DNA of 64,000 nucleotides from Rhabdophis nuchalis (GCA_039707465.1 CM077648.1:77314119-77378118), one strand, 5' to 3'; shown: positions 1 to 11,906, counted from the stretch's first letter. Numbers and translations are program-made. The notes: a model not told the origin generated them from the sequence alone.

Positions 1-127
1 TATAAGCAACGTTTTAAAAAGGGATTGATTTCTTACCCTTTCTAGATTGTCAGGCTAGAATGGGCAGAATCACGCTTGGTAAAGTGATCTCAGAAATTTC
101 GGTGCCATTCCATATAGGGTTTTATAG

Positions 128-163
128 ATGATAATAATAATAATAATGATAATAATGATGATG

Positions 164-228
<65 letters not shown>
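128..228. repeat. TAA trinucleotide microsatellite
   Basis: About 100 bases of TAA units with a few TGA variants. It adjoins the 3' end of an L2-type LINE remnant and is probably its tail. Confidence 0.95.
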
Positions 229-229
<1 letters not shown>

Positions 230-460
230 TTGAATTTATTGACCGCTCCCTCTCCCCACAGGGACTCGGGGCGGTGCACAGGGAGAATAAAAGCAATAAA
301 TATACAAAATACATACAAATTTAAAACAGATTAAACTAATTCCTGTGCTAAAATCCCTTAACTAAAAATCCCCACTAAATATAAATATACATTTGAAAAC
401 CCATAGAGAGAGAGACTACCCTAGGTCGGCCAGGCGGAAAAGATACTAACTAGACCTTCA
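229..460 (-). mobile_element. L2-type LINE 3' end
   Basis: The stretch matches the 3' terminus of the larger LINE at 46.08-46.27 kb: GACTCGGGGCGGTGCACAG, then A-rich DNA, CCTGTGCTAAAATCC, and a CTAGGTCGGCCAGGCGG block. Orientation is - strand. Confidence 0.75.
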
Positions 461-892
461 AATAAAATTTTGCACTGCCTTGTGTAGCCAGTGGAACAGC
501 CTAAGGATACATGTAATTCTCACATAGCAAGTTTCCCCAGCTGATAATCTGCTTTCTCAGCACCAGTTCAGAACTAGCACCATTGAATGCCTTGCAGTAA
601 AGCATTCAAGCAATAATCTGGGACTGAGACACCATTGCAAGAGCATCCCATTCACGGTTGGTCCCTCGGGCCATAGCTTCCATTTTTGTATAAGTCAGAA
701 GGATTCTGATCACACAGCAGCTCTTTCACAGAAACTGTCCCATCCGGAGCAAGCACATGGCTATTATTATTGGATGTTTGATAGCACTCAGTCATGGTTC
801 CCACTTTAACAGCAGATAGGGGCTGTGGCCATGGGGATCTTTGTACCATTTCATTTCATGCTCAATTTGTGCCTTTTCCTGGATCTGGAGGA

Positions 893-1225
893 TTTCTCAG
901 TCATTCATGCCCTTGCCACCAATTTATTGCATGTGCAATGTATTATACATAGGGCTGCCCACTATATGGTCTAACATGCAGCAGGTGGTTAGATCATAGG
1001 TGCATCAAGGTTTGCCCATGCAGTAATACTACAATTAGAGCTACACTGACTGCCAACTAGCTTCTGGGTACATTTCAAGTGCCCTTTGCCTTGGTATCAT
1101 TGAAACTGCCTTCTCCAAGTTGAATTGAACTGCCCAATCAGATTTAGGAGGGAAGACGTGTTGAGAGATGCCATTTTAGGGATTCCCGATTCAAGTCTTC
1201 TTATTGATAGCTCCTATCATTTGAA
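893..1225 (+). mobile_element. Ancient L2-type LINE fragment
   Basis: With stops and frameshifts the + strand resembles the C-terminal part of the L2 ORF2, for example CNVLYIGLP followed by a degenerate ELHWLP-like segment. It is old and broken. A short 3'-end stub of the same group in the other orientation lies at about 1340-1402. Confidence 0.5.
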
Positions 1226-2552
1226 ATAGCTCGTCCTCAAATATCTGAATCATCTTTTTGTTGGCAAGCCAGAGCAAAAACAAACATGCCTCTTACGAAA
1301 TTCATACTCTGAATGATGGCACAATTGAACTCAATGGTTATTTATTTTATTTAGTTATTTCATTTTTCAAATTTATATACCGCCCTATTCTCCGTGGTAG
1401 GAGTCATATGGTTTTGCTGCAAATCACTCAGTGTCCCTTGAAATGGAATAGCATATAAGTTGTAATAAATATTCAGTTACTGTTATAGACTTTCCTAAGT
1501 TACTTTTGTGGATAATTTATCATTTGTAGTCCACATGTTAAATTATTGGCCTCATTCTACTTCCATGTTGTCAATGTAACTACAATACTGTTATGTTTAC
1601 GTATAACATATTTCATACTGGGTCTCAGATAATGGTTAGACTGCATCATACATTTTCTGTCTTAAGCCTGCTTCTTTCATTTTTTCTTTAGATCAAGGGA
1701 ACTTTCAGACTATTATAAGAGTTCGTTGATATGTAGATGTTCTCTTTCTGCAGCTTATTTTCTCTCCTGATGTTCAGTATGCCTAGTCTAAATGTGAACT
1801 ATTAACCATGAACTACGAATATATTTCTATCAGCAATTACAGATGAAGTTTACAGTTTTATTTTATTCAGTAAATCATATGCACTTTGCTTTTTGTGTGG
1901 AGTTTAGTTATGCAGTATATGAGTTTAAGATTAATCTGAACCATGAACTAAGGCAGAAAAAGCACAATCACGATGTATCCAATTTGGATACACTTTTTGA
2001 GTGATTCAGTATATAGGACTATTGCAGAAAAACTCGTATAATTTCTGCAAAATTTACTTCTATTTATGAACTAAAAAATAAGTATGGCACTGCAGGTGGC
2101 AGAATGTTAATCTTGATAGTTTTGAGACACTTTATATAATTTTTAGTTTAAGAAATTAAAGCTTAATTTTGTACTTCCTACACTAATATTTTACTTCATT
2201 TGTATGTATGATATAAATTTGTTTTGATGAAATACACTCATGCGTAATATTGAAACTATCTCTTATTGAATTTTTCCCCCTTGTAACTTAGCATTTATTA
2301 TTCATGGATAATTAGTTGACCTTTAAGTAACAATACATTTTATTAAGATTTCATTATTAATTAGTAAAAAAAATATTATTAAAGTCTTGTCTTTTCTCAT
2401 TCTCTTTATCTGTCTCACACATAGCTATAGTGAAATAGGTTTAAAATCTAAAGATCAAATCTACAATTCTTGGTAAGCCTGAATATTTAAAACTTCATAT
2501 ATATTTGTAAAACTTTTCTTATATACTATGCATATTAAAATCTGTCAAATAG

Positions 2553-2646
2553 ATACGGAAGCCAGTGAGGTCCAAACATTGTGGTGTATGCAATCGATGT
2601 ATAGCCAAGTTTGATCATCACTGTCCATGGGTGGGTAACTGTGTAG
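2553..2646 (+). CDS. ZDHHC17: ZDHHC17 exon encoding the DHHC catalytic core
   Basis: The exon is preceded by AG at 2551-2552 and followed by GTAAGT at 2647. It reads [11 protein letters not shown] at the start and contains CNRC, DHHC and PWVGNC. The DHHC cysteine is the residue that takes the acyl group in this enzyme family, and the flanking Cys/His residues bind structural zinc. It ends in phase 1 (one G of a glycine codon). Confidence 0.97.
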
Positions 2647-3477
2647 GTAAGTATTGTTTAGAGATACTGACCAGTGTGTTTATTTTATCAAATATGCTTT
2701 TTTATTTTAAAATAACATTTTACTACAGTTTTTTATATACCTAGCAATGCATTTTTATTCTAGACAAATAAGTGAGCATAGCCAATCTGGTGCCTGTGCA
2801 TTTAGTATATATAGAAGTCTAGAATGTTCCATTTCAACTCCAGATCATGCTAATCTGACTGTACCAGGTATGATCCAGTAATTTTCAAGACTGCTTTCTT
2901 TCAGCAAAAGCCAGGAGTCTAGGAGGACAACCAAGTCCCATACCTGCTTTTTTTTGGAGGGGAGGAGATAATACAACCCATCCATAGTATAATTATTGGG
3001 CCTGCAGTGGGGGTTCATGGATAAACAGCAAGTCCATCCTAGAAACATTCACCTCAAGAAGACTGTTGCACCTCCCTACAATAGCCTGATCTATGTTCTC
3101 CAGAACATTTTATCCCTGAAATGGAACATTTTGCATATATCTACCATGCAGACTGTGTCAGACTTAAAGTGAACAAGCAATAAAATGGATGTGCAACTAT
3201 TTTGCAGCTATTTTCATTATTGGAATAATATAGAAAAATATGTAAGAAAATATTTATGGGGATGATACACCACAGACATTTTATATACTATTCCAAAAAT
3301 GTATTTTTTAGCTGTTGTAGAAAATCATTTATACATGTAAATCATTCCACTTTTTAAATTATTTCTGTTTATGAGAGTCTTGGAAAACAATTGTATCATC
3401 TTCAGATTACCCAGAACGTTTGGCAAGCATTTTTGTTCATAATACACTCATTTCCTTAAAAAAGTAGTAATGTAATA

Positions 3478-3612
3478 CAGGGGTCTCCAACCTTTGCAAC
3501 TTTAAGTCTGAAGGACTTCAGCTCCCAGAATTCTCCAGCCAGCAAAGCTGGTTGGAGAAGTCTGGGAGCTGAAGTCCTTCAGACTTAAAGTTGCAAAGGT
3601 TGGAGACCCCTG
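3478..3612. mobile_element. Palindromic hAT-type MITE (family A), copy 1
   Basis: A 135-bp near-perfect palindrome begins CAGGGGTCTCCAACC and ends with its complement. It is flanked by the 8-bp direct repeat ATGTAATA (3470-3477 and 3613-3620), the target duplication size of hAT transposons. It lies in a ZDHHC17 intron and has no coding capacity. Confidence 0.9.
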
Positions 3613-3644
3613 ATGTAATACATGACAGTTGAACAAAGCTATGC

Positions 3645-4023
3645 ATAATCCTCAATTTACAGCCATTTGTTTAGCACTCATTCAAAGTTATAATGCACTG
3701 AAAAAAGGGATGTATGACAATTTTTCGCACTAATGACAGTTGCAATATCCCTGTGGTCACATGATCAAAATTCAGATGTTTGACAACTGGTTCATATTTT
3801 GGACAGTTGCAGTGTCCTGAGGTCACATGATCACTTTTGCAATCTTCTGACAAGTAAAGTCTATGGGAAAGCTCGATTCACTTTGCAACCATGCTACTAA
3901 CTTAACAACTGCAGTGATTCACTTAACAACTGTTAAAAAGGTCATAAAATGAGACAAATTTTACTTAATCTTGCTTAGCAACAGAAATGTTGGGTTTAAT
4001 TGTGATTGTAAGTCAAGGATTAT
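3645..4023. mobile_element. Non-autonomous DNA transposon-like repeat
   Basis: The ends are imperfect inverted repeats (ATAATCCTCAATTTAC and GTAAGTCAAGGATTAT). The interior repeats the words CTTAACAACTG and GTCACATGATCA. A relative of the same family occurs at 59.91-60.06 kb. No transposase frame is present. Confidence 0.6.
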
Positions 4024-4039
4024 CTGTACTTCAGGAATA

Positions 4040-4966
4040 GTTAGAGGCTACAATTCTTGCTGTTCTGAGTTCAGGGATGCTACAAAGGTAATGCATAACT
4101 CTACACTAGATTTCTCTTTTGCTAGATTAATGTTGCAAAATATTAGAGGGGTAAATTTGAGCCATTAAGAAATACAGACATACCGTATTCTGAATATTAA
4201 TGTAGATAGAAGCTGATTGTTAAATCTTAAAAGAGTCAGCTTACCTCCAGTTTTCGTCTGATATGAAAATGAAGTATGAATTTGGTGGAAACTTAAAGTG
4301 AAACATTTCAGAAAAACAACAAAATCTACTAATTATCTGCTAAGTAATTAGAGTAGAGTTAGATTTGAGGCAAGAAAAATATAATTTGTAAACAGTATGT
4401 TTTCTAAAATACTGGTAACTTAAAATATAATCTTTGGAATCAGCATCTGTCTCTCACAGTTAGGAAGGATCCATCTGTTCAGTTTTCCAGGAGAAAATCC
4501 TGAGGCTATACAGGACTTAAGATATATGCAGAGTTTGTAGTCTTTATCAGCAGCTGAAACATTTTGAGTGAAGTTCTTGTGTAGGATTATTCTGATAGAT
4601 AGCGGTCAAAATGTAGAATACAACCCACAATTGTAAAGTTTGCATTCAAATAATTTCCAGTACTCATTTTTGTATCGTGTTGTCATTGTAGGAGATAATT
4701 AAAAGCCATTGAACAAAACATCTGGCTTTATATTTCATGTTTATGCTCATTAGTATTTTTATTAATTTCAGTGCATCCATCTTCATTGGTTCCTTGAGAG
4801 ACTTGTGATTTATTTGCAAAGTGCACCTGATGAGGTGTACTTTCCAGTTGAAACACAATTATTTTAAATATTATAGCAGAAAAAATTAGGCCTGTATATT
4901 ATCTTCGTTGTACTATTAATGTAGTGCAAATCAATGTTTTATTTCAATACTTTGTTTTTTCCTCAG
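4040..4966 (+). other. ZDHHC17 intron, no feature seen
   Basis: AT-rich unique intronic sequence up to the acceptor at 4966. No repeat family, exon or RNA gene was recognised. Confidence 0.5.
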
Positions 4967-5050
4967 GAGCAGGCAATCACCGTTATTTCATGGGATATTT
5001 ATTCTTTTTACTCTTCATGATTTGCTGGATGATTTATGGCTGTATCTCTT
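4967..5050 (+). CDS. ZDHHC17: ZDHHC17 exon encoding a membrane span after the DHHC core
   Basis: The acceptor is a pyrimidine run plus CAG ending at 4966, and the donor is GTAAGT at 5051. The translation continues from the split glycine as AGNHRYFMGYLFF and then a hydrophobic run ending GCIS. This is the transmembrane helix that follows the DHHC domain. It enters and leaves in phase 1. Confidence 0.96.
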
Positions 5051-5316
5051 GTAAGTTTCATTTGTTTCACATATGTCTAATTGCCTAGCTTTTTCAATGT
5101 ATCTGATCTGTGCTCTGCATCAGTTTTGTAAGTTTTTATTCATATTGATTAATCTGTTTTATCGGATTTTTTTAATCACTAAATACTTTCATTTTGAAAC
5201 TGTTTTCATACAGTTTACTCTTGGAGCAAAAAGATATCAATTTAAATGCTGTAAGAAAAATAGTATGAAATTATTTTATAAAATTCTGAGATATAGATAT
5301 AGATAGATAATTTTTT

Positions 5317-5510
5317 TTCACAACATCCTGTTCGGGCCCCATTAAGGGAGGAGACATACTGTTTCCTTTTCTGCCTTTTGGCTCATCACCAGAGACCATC
5401 TAGACAGAAAGCCAAGAGTTCTGTTGTGTAAATTTTTTAGATATGTGTGTTAGTTTTATGAGCTGATCAATAAATAAATCTGATTTATTTATTGACCAGC
5501 TCATAAAACT

Positions 5511-5590
<80 letters not shown>

Positions 5591-5930
5591 TGTTTTCACA
5601 ACTTCCTGTTAGGGCCCCATTAAGGGAGGAGACATACTGTTTCCTTCTCTGCCTTTCGGCTCATCACCAGAGACCATCTAGACAGAGAACCATGAGTTCC
5701 GTTGTGTAAAAAAATTTTTTAGATATGATTATTTATGATCAGCTCATAAACACACACACACACACACACACACATACATATATATATATATGAGAGAATA
5801 TTTTTACAACTCCTGTTCGGCCCCTTTTTAAGGGAGGAGACAAACTGTCATCCTTCTCTGCCTTTCGGCTCAACCTAGAGACCATCTGGGCAGAGAGCTC
5901 ATGAGATTACGGTTGAATTTTAGATATGTG
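5317..5930. repeat. Three-copy tandem repeat with microsatellite spacers
   Basis: A unit of about 130 bases occurs at 5317-5447, 5591-5727 and 5799-5930. Each has a CAAC..CCTGTT start, AAGGGAGGAGACA, TCTGCCTTT.GGCTCA, GAGACCATCT and a TTTAGATATG end. Copies 1 and 2 are separated by a palindrome (5453-5510) and a GATA array; copies 2 and 3 by a CA/TA array. A diverged fourth copy lies at about 14425-14545, on the far side of the Penelope-like element. Confidence 0.75.
5512..5588. repeat. GATA tetranucleotide microsatellite
   Basis: About 19 uninterrupted TAGA/GATA units. GATA arrays are abundant in snakes. Confidence 0.98.
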
Positions 5931-5950
5931 TTAAAATGCCAGCATATATA

Positions 5951-6039
5951 TATGCTGGCATTGCTTGCTTCGGGTATTTTCCCGTGTATAAGGTATGGAA
6001 ATGTTATTGCAACGTTTCGACAAGATCTCACTTGTCATC
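5951..6039 (-). repeat. 3' direct repeat (pLTR part) of the Penelope-like element
   Basis: 89 bp matching 14312-14400 at 87 positions. It contains a 6-bp hairpin with GAAAC on its 3' side, part of a hammerhead-like fold (see findings). Confidence 0.88.
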
Positions 6040-6044
6040 GTCAG
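6012..6044 (-). ncRNA. Hammerhead ribozyme-like motif (candidate)
   Basis: On the - strand: CTGACGA (6044-6038), one extra T, stem GACAAG, loop TGAGAT, stem CTTGTC, then GAAAC. That is the order of a hammerhead core, CUGANGA, helix II, GAAA. Hammerheads are known in pLTRs of Penelope-like elements. Helix III would be short, with one mismatch, helix I pairing is weak, and the extra T is irregular, so activity is doubtful. Confidence 0.4.
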
Positions 6045-6084
6045 GCTTTGGTCTGTGACTGTGACTGCGAAGGCATGGCCCTTT

Positions 6085-6318
6085 TTAAAATCTTGGTGGG
6101 GACAGTGGAGTGCTTACTATTGTTGTGAGTGTGTTGATTGGCTGTGCAGCTGCATCATGACTGGTATATTGATGCTGATTGGTCTCATTTGTATGTTTCT
6201 CCTTATTTTGAATTTCAACGGCTTGGGTGGAGGGTGGGGCTCGTCTGCTGGTCAGTGCTGGTTTCCAGATGTCTGGTAGGCGGGAGGTGTCATCACGTTT
6301 GTTCATACTGTTAGATTG
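6085..6318 (-). pseudogene. C-terminal tail of the Penelope-like ORF, beyond the DIRS insertion
   Basis: On the - strand, the reading that stops at 12056 as REAIEIEK resumes at 6318 as QSNSMNKRDDTSRLP and ends SPPRF before a stop at 6085. The two pieces join in frame if the DIRS-like element is removed, leaving one CTTCTC. The protein tail is polar and is not a known domain. Confidence 0.8.
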
Positions 6319-6439
6319 CTTCTCCTGTGTGCTGCTTGGAGAGTCCAACAATGGGTTAATTCTGCCTAACTGCCCTCTGGACTGAATTGAGTTTCCTTTA
6401 AAAGCCACGCCTCTTCCTGTGTTGGCCAGAAATTTCAAT
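6319..6439. repeat. Left inverted terminal repeat of the DIRS-like element
   Basis: Complement of 11907-12026 apart from the terminal extension. It begins CTTCTCCTGTGTGCTGC. Confidence 0.88.
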
Positions 6440-9400
6440 TCAGTCTGATGGGTTCAATTCAGCCCAGATGGACGCGTTTGTTGGTGCTCCCAACAAAATT
6501 TTTATAGACTTAACTAGTTGGACTCTCCAAACAGCATTTTTTCTCCCTTTCAGCATTTTTCCAAACAGCAAGAAGAAGCACAGCTTCTCATCGATGAGAA
6601 TGCATCCAGGCGTTATGCCTCCTCTTACCCGACGCGTCCTGGGTTCGGCCGGGCGCGCGCGGGTCCCTTGGATCGGATTCCAGGCTGGAATTGCCTTAAG
6701 GAATCTCTGGTAGCGCTCCGGTTAGTGGCGAAGGTGCCCTACTGCTCGCGCTGCCTCGATTGGAGCGGCCGACATCCCTGTGGTTTGAATTTCGCGCCGG
6801 CGGCTTTGTGCCGCGCGTTCTGCTGTGCCCGCCATTTTTTTGGGCTTTTTCAAGCCAGAAGCTTTGAATTGCAGCAAGAGGAAGGCGGGGGCGGCGTAAT
6901 TGAGGCGCGCTTTCTGCCGGAAGCTCCAGATCCGCTCGCAGGCCTTGGAGGATGGCGCCAATCCCTGGATGGCTCAGGAGGCACGAATGAAGAAGTGCAG
7001 CTGCTTCCAATTGCAGCAGGCTGTGTGAAGGTTTCTGTCCAGCCTGATCCGGCAGTCCCTCCTTGCCTTATGTATCCTCCTTCTCGGAAGGCAACTTTTC
7101 AGTCTCCTCGGAGCTGGCTTGTTTGTCTAGCAGCTACTACCCCCCACTGCTGCTTCCCGGCCTGCCTTCGCTGATGGATCCATTGAAGCCCACCCAGCTC
7201 AGGTGGTGAGTAACCGGGGCCCGGGAGGTCTGATAGTCCTTCCCAGGACTGCGCACTGGAGGGCCATCCACATGTAAGGAGCCCCTCAAGCAGTCCAGTT
7301 TGGCTGCCATGGAGGCCTTCAGCACCGAGGGGGCGGTGGCAGGATTCAGCCCCGGGCAGGGCTGCCAGCGGGCGCTACAGGGATAAGGCCCTGGTCTAGG
7401 CCCAGCTCGAGGCAGGTTGTCCTCAGTGATGCTCCAGCAGGGGAGGCCCAGGAAGATCCCTTCCCTGGGCTCCAAGACATCCCTTTGCCGGACGGGAAAG
7501 GAGAGGGGGAAGAATAGGTATTCCTACCTGAGGCATACACGGTGCCCTCCTTTGATGGGAGACGTAATCCCCTTCGGGGGAAGGGTTTTTTCCAAGGCCT
7601 AGGCCGTGTTCACCCCTCCTCTCACATTCGAGGCCTGTGCAGGTTAAGCCTGTTTTATACTTCAAGGCGAGGGATTCCCAGCTAGAATGCAGCCTCTCGG
7701 ATGGGGCCTTCTTCTCCTAAAGATGGGACAGCAAGCCCAGGGTCTCAGGCCACCAGTTAATAGGTGGGCTCTTTTCACCGCCCACACAGGACAAGACGTT
7801 TTCACCCTCCCAATTGTGGGAAACGTCAAACCTTAGCCAGGATTCTCATCTGGTGACCCATTATGAGACCTGCGACGCTAAATAAGGCGCTTTCACAGTA
7901 GGAAACGACATCGGACCCTGAGCTAAAATTCTCAGGGGTAGGGCTAGCTATCTCGAGAACGCCTTAGCCGGCCTCTCTTTCCGTTGCCCAGGGATTTTTA
8001 GTCTTCCAACTAGGCTGGGCTCCCGCATCCAGGAAGCATTCCCTCCTGTGACGGATAGTGGAATGGACTCCTGATTCCAGGATTCTAGGTCATGATCCCA
8101 GTATCTGAAGGTTCCCCCGAACAGGGTCAGAGCCAGGGGCTCGACCAGGCCCCGCAGTCACGGACAGTATTACATTAAGCTGTATTCCTTGGTGAACCTC
8201 AGAGGATAGCCAGGCCCCTCCGTGGCATAGGGGCAGTCTTCTGCTCCCGGCTCACCACCACCTTCAGACCTTCTGGTGGTCTCATGGGAGATGGCGAGAG
8301 GCCTGAGGAGGTCTGTCACAAGAACCTCCTATTCGCTGCGTGGCAAAATATGTTGGTCCTCTCAGCTCCCCCCAGGCCAGGGAAACATCACGTGGTCCCG
8401 GCAGCATGCCATTGGTAGCAGCGGGCGATTCCACTCCAGGCAGTAGTCCTGGGAGGCCGGGGGGAGGGGATCAATCTCCAGGCCATGCTACCCCGCCGTC
8501 AGCTGGCTTCCTCCCATGCCTTGCCATCCAACGTCGTCTTCAGTCGCGTTATTCACTCTGTCACTGGAACGCGTGGCGGCGACCCAAGGCACAGTCTTGC
8601 CCCCGCCCCAGTAAAGGGAAATAAATTTCAGTTCAATGTTTGGCGGTCCCGTGGTGGACAGAATAGGATGAAGCGCATCCTTTCATTACCAGTCAGGCGG
8701 CCCAGGTTCGTACTCTCTTCAGGGGCGCTCTCCGGTCATCCAAGGCCTCTCACCAGCTAGGGTTCTCTGGCCACGATCAGGGATCTGATAGGAGCCTTGG
8801 CCTTTGGGTCAGGGGCCGCCAGTATTCCTTGAAGCCGTTCTATCACGGGGACATCCGGTTCCAATCCTCTCGAGGACAGCAGCTCCCAGATGGATGTGGC
8901 TGTGCGGGCCGCTCCCATCCCTTCAAACAACCTTGGGACATTCTTCGTCCGCCAAGTGGGGCAGCTAGCCATCGGAATGGGCCCCTCCTCCTATATGCCT
9001 CCCCTTCCTTCCCGGCGTGCCACTTGAAGGCCGTTTCACACACCCCGCCAGGGGTTCCTCCTGCAGCAGGGGGCTGTGCCCAAGGGGGGGGGTCAGGCCA
9101 GGCACCCTTTGGCTACAGGCCCCGACCTGGGGCATTATCTTTTCGGCTCCACCGCTTTCCAATGACCTCCGGGGAATGGAAGGGTATCTTGGGTTTAGAA
9201 CATTGGGGTCGACGTCGGCTGGCAGATGCCTCATGTCTCTTTTTCTCCCTTCCGAGTTCTTAACGACCAGGGGATCTCATCTCCTCAGGGGGTCTCCAAG
9301 AGGCCTGCCTCCACACACTCCTGGCCCATCGCAGTCCCTCCGCTCTGAGAAAGTTTCGAGGGTTCTGAGCGCAGTACTACCACTCATCGGTAGACGCCGG

Positions 9401-11676
9401 CTCACCCACTAGCAGGCCCCGGCAGCTATCGTTCTATCGGCCGGCCGCCTTTTTTATGACCGATCTTCAGTTGGCACTTGGAGCTTAGGCCCACAGTTGT
9501 CCATCAGCCTGGGGGGGGGGGAGGATTCGGACCCCCGTCTCCGAGCTCGCCCGGTCAGGAGCGGTAATTTCGCCAGTATTCCAGGAATAGCTGTCGTCGG
9601 TACGGTAAGCGGGTTGTTCCACCCCACGCGAGGGGGAGTTGCCCTGAACGGCTCACGGGGTCCTCCTGTCACAGTCCCTTGGCATGAGGCCTTCAGGCCT
9701 CTCGATAGTGCCATAGGCGTGGGTGTGCAGTTGCTTCTCCCAGCAGTGTCTCTGACTCTTGAGACGGCCAGGGATGGCACCCGTCTAGGCGTGTTCCAGT
9801 TCAGGTCGGAGCACTGCTCCCTGATGGGTACCAGCCACAAGGCTTACCTGGGGGCAGGGCTGCCACGGCCGGAGGACGGCATCATGTTCGAGCGCCGGCC
9901 ACGCTAATGGGTGAGCCACCAGAACATCCAGATGGCACCCTCGGGGGCTCACACAACATCGAGAGGCCGGGTGGAAGGCGGCGCGTCTGGCCTCCTGCGC
10001 ATGGCTCGGGACTGCCACGCCCGATGGGTCACAGACCAGGTCTCAGCCATGGCCGCCTTCCTCAACGAGGGGGCGCTTGTCCCACTGCCTCGTGGTTGCA
10101 GCTGGAAGGCTGGGCCCTATGGAGGCGAGCCACCTTAACTTCGCCTGGTGGCACACATTTCTAAACGGAACACCGCTCCGGCAGTCGGGCTGGGCGGAAC
10201 CGTAGTCAACGCCATCGGCGGGGCAGCCGCGTCCAGATCTGTTTTCTCTGATCTCTCTGGTTTTCGGCCTGCCAGCGGTTGATCCACCATTGTCTTGCAG
10301 CAGGCACAATTACCGGCGATACTCCTCCAGGCACAGATATCAAGGGGTAGGGGCACCAATGCCCTCCAATGTCATTGGCCTCCAGGTCCGCCTGTACGCC
10401 GTCTCTACTGATACTCTGATTTATCCCTGCTTGTTTTCGGATTACTTTCTCCCAACAGCGGACATGACCCTGGTGGCCACCTTCGGCCAGGAGGTCACGG
10501 TCACGGAGCTGGAGAGCCCCCACACCGGCAAGCCATGGATGATTCTACTGGAGGAGATGTCGATCGTTCAGAGGCCTCTTTCGCTCCTGCAGCCTCACTC
10601 ATGTGCCTCGCAGCTTGCCAGCTGAAGGTTGTGCCTAGACAGGTCTACGTTGTTCGCCGGGGCCATGCGCCCCTCTCACGCACCTTGCAGGAATATAGGA
10701 AGTGACCTGGTCAACCTTGCCAGTTGCGCGGCTCATGTCGGGTCAGCCGTTGTATGATCCAGTCCCTGGGATCCTGGGATCCCTTCAACTTGTGATCTCG
10801 CCAGGGCCAGGCGGCCTGCACTCTCAGCCATCCCGCGACTGATCTTTCCACGATCCTGGTCCTGGAATCTTGCTCCTCCAGGGAACTTTGTCCCTGGGTG
10901 GGTTGCTTGCTGAGGGGGCCACCATCCTTGGCCCCCCGGTAATCCTCCGGTTCGCGACTTGAGCTCTAAGTATCATCTCGGGCTCCGATGCTCGTCTTCA
11001 GTTCATTCGCACTCATGACCAACAACCACTGACACTTAGATTTTTTTCGTCAGTGACCCTTCCCTCGGTCACGGGGTTTCAGAGCTGCGACCTCATCGGT
11101 CGGGGATGACGCTTGCGGTTCCACACGGACATCGGGTCCTGCGACCCGGATCCACCTTCGTTCCAGGGGGGGGAGCTCTCCCTTTACCCCATCACAGTCA
11201 GGCGGTCATCCCTTCAGTTCTGCAGGTGACCTGGCCGTGACACAGGGCGTCGCCAGCACGACCTCGCCGCTTGTAGCTCGCTCAGGTCATAAGTGGGGCG
11301 CGCCGTTTCTCTCCGGCTATCGGAGGCCCTACTGGTCGCCCTCCGGCCTCACAGGATGCGTCAAGGGGTTCCCTCAGCTACAGCTGATAGCCAATCACGT
11401 GCAGCATTGCTTCAACCTCCGACCATTGGCCCCACGGCTGGCTTCGCAAGCCAGGGGCCGCCTGTCCGAGTAGGCGGAGGCATCGGCGGTAGGGCCCACC
11501 CAGTTGCACCTGTCAACTTCTTCGGGCCGCCACGGGAGGTTTTTCAGCCTTGTTTTACAGCCTTGTTGATTCAGGGCTGGAGCTTTGCTAGCAGGGCTCT
11601 GCGGCAGTTTTCTTTTTGCCAGCGGAATCTACTGGCGACTCTCTTCCCGCCCAGGGAAGGTTTAGCTTGGGCACTT
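6440..11676. other. GC-rich interior of the DIRS-like element
   Basis: 5.2 kb far richer in G+C and CpG than the flanking intron. The longest open frames are about 220 codons and overlap on both strands without a recognisable domain. A word near 9103 resembles the LPFG motif of DIRS reverse transcriptases, but the surrounding frame does not support it. It may be a very decayed coding region, one broken by indels, or non-coding cargo. Confidence 0.6.
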
Positions 11677-11765
11677 CCCATTGTTGGATTCTCCAAGCAG
11701 CACACAGGAGAAGTGTCGTTGGCTTACCTGAACGATCTTCTCTGTGTGTTGCGAGGAGAGTCCAA
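11677..11765. repeat. Internal complementary region of the DIRS-like element
   Basis: 89 bp: the first part (to GAGAAG at 11708-11713) is complementary to the left element tip, the second part to the right tip, with two mismatches overall. In known DIRS elements this region templates completion of the ends. Confidence 0.85.
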
Positions 11766-11906
11766 ACCCGCCCTGTTTACAATGTAGATTCCATTTTTCC
11801 GGTGGAGGTTCTTCTTCTTTTTACAGGCTTGATGCCAGCTACCTTGTGCAATTGAGATTGCGGCTACATGAGCACCAACCAGAACGCTTGCAGGTCCACG
11901 CCTTAC

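Noticed and set aside
70..334. Poly-Ile and poly-Leu open frames.
   Set aside because: Translation of a TAA microsatellite.
1..2552. An earlier ZDHHC17 exon in the first 2.5 kb.
   Set aside because: No frame with the expected text before IRKPVRSK and suitable splice sites was found; the preceding exons must lie outside the window.
3478..3612. Strong hairpins with complementary arms as microRNA genes, attenuators or CRISPR-like repeats.
   Set aside because: They are multi-copy MITEs with 8-bp target duplications; spacing is irregular and a vertebrate has no CRISPR arrays.
6518..7174. 218-codon open frame at the start of the DIRS interior, in the position of a gag gene.
   Set aside because: No zinc knuckle or other Gag feature, and opposite-strand frames are equally open. 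Position alone is not enough.
9017..9412. Resemblance of one frame to the LPFG region of a DIRS reverse transcriptase.
   Set aside because: Only a few residues agree, the expected motifs before and after are not at the right distance, and no YxDD follows.
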